From Candidatus Nomurabacteria bacterium (GTDB lineage: Bacteria; Patescibacteriota; Minisyncoccia; Phycocordibacterales; UBA9973): DNA of 14,355 bases. Under the pieces are notes generated by a model. The model saw nothing but the letters and a program-made list of their open reading frames with translations. It did not search any database and was not told where the DNA came from. The first letter of the stretch is position 1, and each line of letters begins with the position of its first letter. The position numbers and the translations under genes are program-made. Of this stretch, positions 6,763 to 12,888 are shown one piece after another. The stretch lies in the NCBI GenBank assembly GCA_023267315.1, contig JAHFNN010000015.1:1-14355 (forward strand), given 5' to 3'.

Positions 6763-8115
6763 ATGAAAAAACGTACAATCATTTTATTTATAATTGTAGT
6801 ATTACTCGGAGTTGTCTTATTTTTAGTGAAGAGTGGTAAATTATTCACTACCCAAGGAGGTGGTGCTAGTGTTACTTCGCAAAAACAGTCTGTCAAAAAA
6901 GATACTACACCGCCGGTAGTTGAAATTACTGCACCAGTGCAAGGGAGCGCTCTCTCCTCAGTTACATTAATTACCGCTACCGCAAAAGATAATGACACTG
7001 TTGCCTCGGTGGTTATCTTGATTGATGGTGGGCCCAAAAAAACTTGTCTCAAAGTGGAAGTGTGTACGTATAATTTGAATCCAATGAGTCTAAGTCAGGG
7101 AATGCATACGATTACCGCACGAGCAACTGACTCAGCTAAAAATGTACAAGATTCTACTCCTGTATCGATTACCGTTACAAGTCCGGTTAAAACAACAACT
7201 TCCTCTGGGTCAAAACAGAATACTTCCTCAGGTGGTCATATTACATCGTTAACTCTCTCAGCAGTAAAAGCAACAAGTACTAACACTTCAAGTGTCACGA
7301 TTACATGGACAACAAACAAGCCTGCAACCGGTGAGGTTTCGTATGGTACTACAAGTTCTGACGCTGGAACATACAATTTACATAGTAAAAAAGTAACAAC
7401 GCTAAGTACCGCACATACATTTACACTTTCAAACCTTGATGCCGGTGCAAAATATTATTTCAGGGTAACATCGGTTGCTTCTGGTGGTGTTTCCTTGACT
7501 TCGAATGAGTACTCCTTTACTGTGCCAACGGTTACCATTTCATCAATAAAAGAAAGCGAAACATCAGGTGGATCAAATTCTCTTATCACCTCGACTCTGA
7601 CGTGGAAGACAAATATTGCTACTAAAGGTCAGATATTATACAGCACACAGAGTTCTTCGTCTGGTTTGTATGAATCTCAGAGTACTACCGAGACAGATGT
7701 GACTACGAATCACAGTATTGACCTACTTAAACTAACTCCGAATTTAAAATATTATTACACTATTATTTCGATTGATGACATTGGAAACAAGAGTGTTTCA
7801 AGTGAGTATTCATTTACTACATCAACGATATCGAATATCACATTATATCAACCAAGTAGTGCGTCACTTTCTCGTGTTGTCGCATGGACCACATCAGTTC
7901 CAGCTACGAGTCAGGTTATCTATGGTACTGCTAGTTCAAGTACCTCAACGTACGCTCTTAAGGAGCCCGCGACTCCTAATGTAACACTTGTGACAAATCA
8001 CAGTGTTGAGATCAATTACTTACTCCATAATACTAAATATTTTTATCGAGTAGTTTCTACGGATGGAACGGGGAAGAAAACAACTTCAGATGAATATAGT
8101 TTTACGGTTGAGTAG
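6763..8115 (+). CDS. Membrane-anchored Ig-like / triple fibronectin type III surface protein
   Basis: A 450-residue protein. I chose ATG 6763 (MKKRTIILFIIVVLL) because it begins directly with a positively charged residue run and a transmembrane helix at residues 5-22. An upstream TTG at 6712 would add 17 unlikely residues. Residues 47-139 form a bacterial Ig-like domain ('DTTPPVVEITAPVQGSALS', 'ATAKDNDTVASVVILIDG', 'HTITARATDSAKN') with a Cys95-Cys101 pair. A Ser/Thr-rich linker (140-158) leads to three fibronectin type III-like domains at about 159-254, 256-353 and 355-449. Each has a T-W-x-T-(N/S) strand and ends in 'K-Y-(Y/F)-(F/Y)-R/T-V/I-x-S' and 'NEYSFT'-like strands. It lies 60 bases after the PilX-like gene, the place PilY1 takes in some pilus operons. 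It likely projects from the membrane as a stalk or adhesin. There is no LPXTG motif and no C-terminal anchor. Confidence 0.8.
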   Translation: MKKRTIILFIIVVLLGVVLFLVKSGKLFTTQGGGASVTSQKQSVKKDTTPPVVEITAPVQGSALSSVTLITATAKDNDTVASVVILIDGGPKKTCLKVEVCTYNLNPMSLSQGMHTITARATDSAKNVQDSTPVSITVTSPVKTTTSSGSKQNTSSGGHITSLTLSAVKATSTNTSSVTITWTTNKPATGEVSYGTTSSDAGTYNLHSKKVTTLSTAHTFTLSNLDAGAKYYFRVTSVASGGVSLTSNEYSFTVPTVTISSIKESETSGGSNSLITSTLTWKTNIATKGQILYSTQSSSSGLYESQSTTETDVTTNHSIDLLKLTPNLKYYYTIISIDDIGNKSVSSEYSFTTSTISNITLYQPSSASLSRVVAWTTSVPATSQVIYGTASSSTSTYALKEPATPNVTLVTNHSVEINYLLHNTKYFYRVVSTDGTGKKTTSDEYSFTVE

Positions 8116-8130
8116 ATATATACAGAGCTG

Positions 8131-8215
8131 TGTGGATAACTTTTCCTTCCCTTACAAAGAGTTGTAGATTATAATGCTAAATATAAAGTGACGTGTCTAA
8201 TATAATTAATCGGAG
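8131..8215 (+). promoter_or_regulatory. Pilin upstream region: DnaA-box-like 9-mer, two TATAAT boxes and a Shine-Dalgarno
   Basis: The 108 bases between the FnIII gene and the pilin contain TGTGGATAA at 8131-8139, identical to the complement of the DnaA box consensus. TATAAT boxes lie at 8170-8175 and 8201-8206, and GGAG at 8212-8215 is eight bases before ATG 8224. The upstream TATAAT would give a leader of about 40 bases that includes the GGAG. The downstream one would start transcription at the GGAG itself. Neither has a good -35 hexamer at 17 bases. A separate pilin promoter is plausible because major pilins usually need higher expression than tip subunits. The DnaA-box match may be chance. 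Confidence 0.45.
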
Positions 8216-8223
8216 TAATATTT

Positions 8224-8958
8224 ATGAGTAATTTTAAAAAAGTTTTTTCAATATTTAGTAAAAATAAGAGAGGGTTCACGTTACTTGAACTTCTCCTTGT
8301 TATCTCCATCATTGCGATATTGGCTAGTATTATTATTGTGGCATTGAACCCTGGAAAACAAGTAGGGGATGCTCGAAATAACTCACTTCGTTCGGGAGTA
8401 AATGCTATCATTAGCGCTGTTGCTCAGTATACTCTCGATAATAATGGAGCATTACCGAATGCAACTCTTGGTATTGGATCTGGTTCTATTCCTCAAGCTA
8501 CCGATGCTTCTGGTGCTATGGAGATTTGTCTTACTGACCCAACTGATTTAACAGGGGCAACATCACTGAGTTGTACAGATCAGAAAGGCGGATACGTCAT
8601 ACTTACTGACTTAACGAAAAATGGTCTCTATCTGCCCGCAATTCCTGCTGCACCACTTATGGCAGCTGCGAATACTGGTATAGCAGAAGATGCTATAGGA
8701 TTTGCTCCATGCTTTAATATTGCGACAAACCCACCAACTGCTAATAACAATTTAGGATCACACACCGCACCGGGTCCTGATTCTAACGACTATTTGCCAC
8801 CTCCAACTCCTAGTGTTACTACAAGACATGGGTCAGGATTCTTTATCTATCAGAATTCAACCACACACCGAATTACTGTATATGCAGGTTGCCCAGAACA
8901 AACTCGTTGGGATGCAAATGCACTCACTGGCGCTATCGAGATTTCCGAAACTCACTAG
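8224..8958 (+). CDS. Type IV pilin / G-type pseudopilin (candidate major subunit)
   Basis: A 244-residue class III prepilin. The basic leader ends Arg-Gly at residue 17, and the mature helix begins FTLLELLLVISIIAILASII with Glu at +5 (E22). The sequence 'ALNPGKQVGDARNNSLRSGVNAIISAVAQYTLDNNGALP' is the standard alpha-helical spine of Gram-negative-like and CPR pilins. The globular part (about residues 75-244) is pilin-sized without added domains. It has four cysteines near residues 101, 114, 160 and 220 that could form two disulphides. The strong GGAG site and the local TATAAT boxes suggest higher expression than the preceding minor pilins, so this is the best candidate for the main fibre subunit. 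A fifth minor pilin with the true major pilin elsewhere is possible. Confidence 0.88.
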   Translation: MSNFKKVFSIFSKNKRGFTLLELLLVISIIAILASIIIVALNPGKQVGDARNNSLRSGVNAIISAVAQYTLDNNGALPNATLGIGSGSIPQATDASGAMEICLTDPTDLTGATSLSCTDQKGGYVILTDLTKNGLYLPAIPAAPLMAAANTGIAEDAIGFAPCFNIATNPPTANNNLGSHTAPGPDSNDYLPPPTPSVTTRHGSGFFIYQNSTTHRITVYAGCPEQTRWDANALTGAIEISETH

Positions 8959-8983
8959 TATTATTTAAGTTTTCTAAATCATA

Positions 8984-11647
8984 ATGGTAATAAAGAATAA
9001 ACCAACTGAGGTGTTTGGCTATTTGAATGATGTAAAAAGTAATTTTTTGCATGTATTTAATGGACTCACGGTTTCATTCTTAATTCTTGTAGTAGCGCTT
9101 ACGGTAACCTTCTTCGCTTGGCAATATAATGTAAATGTTCTTAATCTAGAATCACAACTCAAATTTGATACCAATTCTCGAGCTGCTACATCTGAAGTTC
9201 AAAATGAAGCAAATCGCAGTTTTGATTTACTCAATAGTGTAAAGGGATTATTTCGTTCAAGTCATTATGTTGATCGAAGTGAATTTGAAGAATTCGTCAA
9301 TAACTTGAAGATAGATAATCGCTACCCTTACCTTCTTTCGCTCCAATATATACAGAAGGTTCCGGCAGGAACACTCTCTACTTTTGTAAACAGTGTTCGT
9401 TCTGATGTTTCACTAATCCCTAGAGGATATCCTGATTTTACTGTCCATAAGGCTAGTAAAAGTAGTGAAAATGATGTTGTTCTATATACTGAGCCATTTG
9501 ACTCAAAAGATTCTTTTTTTGGATATAATATTCGTGATAATAGGGAACTTTTTGATGCATTTTCTTCGGCTCGAGATAAAGGGATACCCGTTTCGAGTAA
9601 ACCTACCATGATTGATGGATATTCAGAAAAAGTATTTGTTGTTTTTGTACCGTTATATAAAAAAAACGAGATCCCAAAAACAATAAATAGTCGTCGTGAT
9701 AATTTTATTGGGGCAGTTTCTGGTGTTTTCAGTAGTACACAATTCTTTGATTCGATTTTTAGTGGACAAAATAAACCACAGGATGTCGATCTTGAAATAT
9801 ATAACAGTGGGGATGCTACTTCAAATAGCTTGCTGTATACATCAGATAAAACAATAAGTGTGGTTGCGAATACCGCGTCTTCATATTTGCGAAATTCTGA
9901 GCGTGTTGCGTTTGCTGGAAGTGTTTGGGTGATAGAGTACGGTACTTTTAAGGATAAGATTGTTGGATATACTGCATCTCGTTTTCCAGATATTGTTGCC
10001 ATGGGAGGACTTATTGGAAGTTTGTCACTTTTTGGTATTGTGCTCTCTTTTGCAACTGCTCGTCGACGAGCATTATTGCTTGCCGAGACCATGACTGAGC
10101 GTTTGACGGAAAGCGAAGAAAAATACCGTTCTATCTTTGAAGCACTTCAGGACGTGTATTACCGTACTGATTTAACTGGTGCTATTACGATCGTGAGTCC
10201 CTCTATTGAACAATATATAGGGCGTAAGCCTGAAGATTTGGTTGGACATAATGCAAAAGAATTTTACTTAAATCCTGAAGCACGAGATAAGATGATTGGA
10301 GTTTTAATGCAAGAGGGTGTAGTCAATGATTACCTCATTGATTTAAAGGGCAAAGATGGCGCTGTTATTAATGCTTCTTTGAATGCGTTAGTTTTTAAAG
10401 ATAATAATGGTAAACCAGTAGGAGTTGAAGGAATGCTTCGCGATGTCTCTGTTCGTGTAAAAACAGAAGCCGTGCTTGCCGAAAAAACTAAAGAGCTCGA
10501 AACAACAAAGGAACGTATCACACATGAAGCTCATAAATTGAATGCCATCCTTTCATCCATGGCAGAAAGCTTGATTGCGCTTGATGGTAATGGAAGGGTG
10601 GTGCTTATGAATCAAGCTGCAGCGATACTGCTTCGTGTTGCGGAAGGGGATGCGAAAGGAAAGAATATTAATACTATCTTGCCATTGTTTAAGGATAAAG
10701 AACCGATACCTGATACCGCTTCTCTAATCATGGAGGCTATCAAAACAAATGGACTGACGCGCATGCTTATGCGCGATAACGTGTACACTAAAGATAATGA
10801 TGGTCGTGTATTTCCGATTATTCTCTCCGCTACATCTCTTATGGGTTACGGTGAAGTGGAAGGAGTTTCGGCGATTGTGATGTTTCGTGATATTACTGAA
10901 GAAAAAGCTATTGATCAGACAAAGACTGAGTTCGTTTCACTTGCATCACACCAGCTCCGTACACCACTTACTGCAATTGGATGGTACGCTGAGATGCTTA
11001 TTTCAGGAGATACGGGAAAAATAAACAAAGAACAAAAAAGTTACTTAGAACAAATTGCAGAAAGTAATTCACGCATGGTTGAATTGGTGAATTCGTTACT
11101 TTCAGTATCGCGTATCGATTTAGGAACATTTGCTATCAATCCTGAGCCAACAGATCTCAAGGAAGTTTCAAAAAGTGTTATTGCAGAGCTTGCTCCAACA
11201 ATAAAAAAGAAGAAAATGAAAATCACTGAGGTCTATGATCCAAAGGTGCCTGTGGTGTCTGTCGATCCAAAACTCATCCGCATCGTGTTCCAGAATCTTC
11301 TTTCAAATTCTGTTAAATATACTCAAGATAAGGGGGCGATCGAAGTTGGAATAAAAAATAAAAAAACAGATATTCTTATCACTGTGTCCGATAATGGGTA
11401 TGGGATTCCAAAAGCACAGCAACAGAAAATATTCACAAAACTATTCCGAGCGGATAACGTGCGTGAAAAAGATACCGATGGCACAGGGCTTGGTATGTAT
11501 ATCGTCAAATCAGTGGTAGAACAATCTGGTGGTGAGATCTGGTTTGAATCGGAAGAAAATAAGGGTACGACATTTTTTGTGAAGATTCCACGACAGGGAA
11601 TGAAAAAGAAGCCCGGTTCCCATACTTTGAATGATGCGGTAACCTAA
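8984..11647 (+). CDS. CHASE-PAS-PAS sensor histidine kinase (orphan)
   Basis: An 887-residue membrane kinase. Transmembrane helices lie at about 25-47 and 336-358. Between them, residues 75-310 resemble a CHASE extracellular ligand-binding domain ('SVKGLFRSSHYVDRSEFEEF', 'YPYLLSLQYIQKVP'). Cytoplasmic PAS domains are at about 376-492 ('EEKYRSIFEALQDVYYRTD', ending 'GMLRDVSVRVKTE') and 518-640, joined by a coiled coil. The HisKA domain has the phospho-acceptor His656 in 'SLASHQLRTPLTAIGWYAEM'. The ATPase domain has the N-box N771-LLS-N775, G1 box D803-NGYGIP and G2 box D832-GTGLGMYI, so it should be active. It phosphorylates itself on histidine and would pass the phosphate to a response regulator, but none is encoded nearby. 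It starts 25 bases after the pilin with no visible Shine-Dalgarno and ends just before a terminator, so it may share the pilin transcript. The ligand cannot be inferred. Confidence 0.93.
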   Translation: MVIKNKPTEVFGYLNDVKSNFLHVFNGLTVSFLILVVALTVTFFAWQYNVNVLNLESQLKFDTNSRAATSEVQNEANRSFDLLNSVKGLFRSSHYVDRSEFEEFVNNLKIDNRYPYLLSLQYIQKVPAGTLSTFVNSVRSDVSLIPRGYPDFTVHKASKSSENDVVLYTEPFDSKDSFFGYNIRDNRELFDAFSSARDKGIPVSSKPTMIDGYSEKVFVVFVPLYKKNEIPKTINSRRDNFIGAVSGVFSSTQFFDSIFSGQNKPQDVDLEIYNSGDATSNSLLYTSDKTISVVANTASSYLRNSERVAFAGSVWVIEYGTFKDKIVGYTASRFPDIVAMGGLIGSLSLFGIVLSFATARRRALLLAETMTERLTESEEKYRSIFEALQDVYYRTDLTGAITIVSPSIEQYIGRKPEDLVGHNAKEFYLNPEARDKMIGVLMQEGVVNDYLIDLKGKDGAVINASLNALVFKDNNGKPVGVEGMLRDVSVRVKTEAVLAEKTKELETTKERITHEAHKLNAILSSMAESLIALDGNGRVVLMNQAAAILLRVAEGDAKGKNINTILPLFKDKEPIPDTASLIMEAIKTNGLTRMLMRDNVYTKDNDGRVFPIILSATSLMGYGEVEGVSAIVMFRDITEEKAIDQTKTEFVSLASHQLRTPLTAIGWYAEMLISGDTGKINKEQKSYLEQIAESNSRMVELVNSLLSVSRIDLGTFAINPEPTDLKEVSKSVIAELAPTIKKKKMKITEVYDPKVPVVSVDPKLIRIVFQNLLSNSVKYTQDKGAIEVGIKNKKTDILITVSDNGYGIPKAQQQKIFTKLFRADNVREKDTDGTGLGMYIVKSVVEQSGGEIWFESEENKGTTFFVKIPRQGMKKKPGSHTLNDAVT

Positions 11648-11660
11648 AGATCCTAATCAA

Positions 11661-11709
11661 TTAAATTGAAACGCCCCCATACGGGGGCGTTTCAATTTAA
11701 GGCTTTTTT
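11661..11709 (+). terminator. Intrinsic terminator after the histidine kinase
   Basis: A perfect 18-base inverted repeat (TTAAATTGAAACGCCCCC, four-base loop ATAC, then its complement) begins 13 bases after the kinase stop. It is followed by GGC and six T. The five G-C pairs at the loop and the A-rich base of the left arm would also let it work on the other strand, though no convergent gene is present. It closes the pilus/kinase unit and insulates pheS. Confidence 0.93.
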
Positions 11710-11715
11710 GTTGGG

Positions 11716-11819
11716 TATACCCCGTGAGATATGTTTATATAAATAATTTGAAATTTTTAAAATAGAAGCAAAATATTCGAATTTTTCCCGTGTTTACCAG
11801 ATGTATCTCATGGGGTATA
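11716..11819 (+). repeat. Inverted repeat flanking the pheS promoter region
   Basis: TATACCCCGTGAGATA at 11716-11731 and TATCTCATGGGGTATA at 11804-11819 are complementary over 16 bases apart from one G-T position. They are separated by 72 AT-rich bases. The right copy overlaps the pheS -10 box (TATAAT, 11816-11821), so a protein bound there would block the promoter. Paired sites of this type can be operators. In a transcript from upstream they could also form a long-loop hairpin. I know of no named element with this sequence. Confidence 0.6.
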
Positions 11820-11821
11820 AT
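11793..11821 (+). promoter_or_regulatory. pheS promoter giving a leaderless mRNA
   Basis: TTTACC (11793-11798), a 17-base spacer and a perfect TATAAT (11816-11821) form a strong sigma-70-type promoter. Only eight bases follow before ATG 11830, so transcription should start at or next to the start codon and no ribosome-binding site exists. An in-frame TAA at 11818-11820, inside the -10 box, rules out any upstream extension of pheS. Confidence 0.75.
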
Positions 11822-11829
11822 GGCCGTAC

Positions 11830-12543
11830 ATGAGCGAAGATACTCAAATTAAAAAGGGTACAGAGCACCCACTTTCACTGCTTTTGAATGAATCAATTAG
11901 TACGTTTACTGATATGGGATTTGAAGTGGCTGTTGGGCCGGAACTTGAGGACGAATGGCACAATTTTGACTCCTTAAACGTCCCGAAAGATCATCCCGCA
12001 CGTGACATGCAAGATACATTTTGGATTAAGGATAAGCCAGGGTTTGTGCTTCGAACACATGCGACAAGTGTTACATCGCGTAAACTTGAAGAGTGCGCGA
12101 AGAATGGTATGATTCCCGCGGCATATATTTCGATCGGAAAAGTTTTTCGTAATGAAGCAACTGATGCAACGCACGAAATGCAATTTTTCCAGATTGATGG
12201 ATTCATGATTGGTGAGAATATTACACTTGCGCACATGAAAGGTGTGTTGACTTCATACTATAAAAAAGCACTTGGCGAGGATTCAGAAATTGAATTCCGA
12301 CCAAGTTTCTTTCCGTTCACTGAGCCTTCGGTGGAAGTGCATGCGAAATTCAAAGGCAAGTGGCTTGAGATGATGGGTGGAGGAATGATCAACCCAGCAG
12401 TATTGAAAAATGCTGGACTTGATCCAGAGAAAGTTCAGGGTTTTGCTTTTGGTGGTGGTCTCGATCGTATCGCCATGATTCGATGGAATATTCCAGATGT
12501 CCGGCTCTTTTATCAGGGTGATTTGCGGTTGAATCAATTTTAG
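11830..12543 (+). CDS. pheS: Phenylalanine--tRNA ligase alpha subunit, lacking the N-terminal coiled-coil domain
   Basis: A 237-residue class II aminoacyl-tRNA synthetase core. It attaches phenylalanine to tRNA-Phe as a heterotetramer with PheT in the cytoplasm. The sequence begins at the motif 1 region ('HPLSLLLNESISTFTDMGFE', then 'PELEDEWHNFDSLNVPKDHPARDMQDTFW'). It continues with 'LRTHATSVTSRKL', motif 2 ('GKVFRNEATDATHEMQFFQIDGF'), 'RPSFFPFTEPSVEV', 'MMGGGMINP' and motif 3 ('GFAFGGGLDRIAMIRW'), ending normally at '...RLFYQGDLRLNQF'. Typical bacterial PheS has about 330-350 residues. The first 85-100, a coiled coil that reaches onto tRNA-Phe, are absent here. This is not an annotation artefact, because a promoter and an in-frame stop lie immediately upstream. 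The catalytic motifs are intact. The next gene begins one base after the stop. Confidence 0.96.
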   Translation: MSEDTQIKKGTEHPLSLLLNESISTFTDMGFEVAVGPELEDEWHNFDSLNVPKDHPARDMQDTFWIKDKPGFVLRTHATSVTSRKLEECAKNGMIPAAYISIGKVFRNEATDATHEMQFFQIDGFMIGENITLAHMKGVLTSYYKKALGEDSEIEFRPSFFPFTEPSVEVHAKFKGKWLEMMGGGMINPAVLKNAGLDPEKVQGFAFGGGLDRIAMIRWNIPDVRLFYQGDLRLNQF

Positions 12544-12544
12544 T

Positions 12545-12886
12545 ATGTTTAATACTCATTTATCTGGCTCGAAAAGATGGTTCTATTCTAGTTTTTTTGC
12601 TGTTGCTACAGTATGCATTATTGCTTTTTTGAGAGACTATACATTTTTGTCTTTAGTCCTTCTCTCTCTCTGTTCCTTGGGGCTTATTGCAACTGACGGT
12701 AATAAAAAATCAGTACATGTCTTTTTGGCAGGATTTATCCTTGGTCCATTATCTGAAGCATTCTGTGTTCATTTTGGTGCTTGGGAATATTCGAATGCTT
12801 TTATGTTGGGTATTCCATTATATCTTCCGTTTGTGTGGGGTAATGCAGCATTGTATATTAAAAGAATCGTATTTCATTGGGATTAA
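12545..12886 (+). CDS. Small integral membrane protein of unknown function between pheS and pheT
   Basis: A 113-residue hydrophobic protein that I do not recognise. It has about four membrane segments, near residues 12-30, 33-50, 58-76 and 84-106. The conserved-looking part is the second half, 'GFILGPLSEAFCVHFGAWEY', followed by 'MLGIPLYLPFVWGNAALYIK'. Glu, His, Trp and Tyr next to membrane segments give it the look of a small membrane enzyme or carrier domain, not a signal anchor. It starts one base after the pheS stop and ends two bases before the pheT start, so it must be translated from the same mRNA, probably by coupling. No direct link to tRNA charging is known to me. Confidence 0.78.
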   Translation: MFNTHLSGSKRWFYSSFFAVATVCIIAFLRDYTFLSLVLLSLCSLGLIATDGNKKSVHVFLAGFILGPLSEAFCVHFGAWEYSNAFMLGIPLYLPFVWGNAALYIKRIVFHWD

Positions 12887-12888
12887 TT

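Noticed and set aside
8131..8139. Perfect DnaA box (TGTGGATAA) upstream of the pilin as evidence of an origin or DnaA control
   Set aside because: It is a single box with no cluster, DnaA gene or AT-rich unwinding region nearby. Another perfect match (6615-6623) lies in the NHL coding region, which shows that the 9-mer can occur incidentally here.
9328..10092. A 254-codon open frame on the minus strand inside the histidine kinase
   Set aside because: It lies antisense to a kinase with clear domain structure, has no recognisable motif and is a compositional shadow. The shorter minus-strand frames across the window were discarded for the same reason.
11830..12543. pheS as a 5'-truncated pseudogene
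   Set aside because: All catalytic motifs are intact, a strong promoter is placed exactly at the start codon, and the partner PheT is reduced in a matching way.
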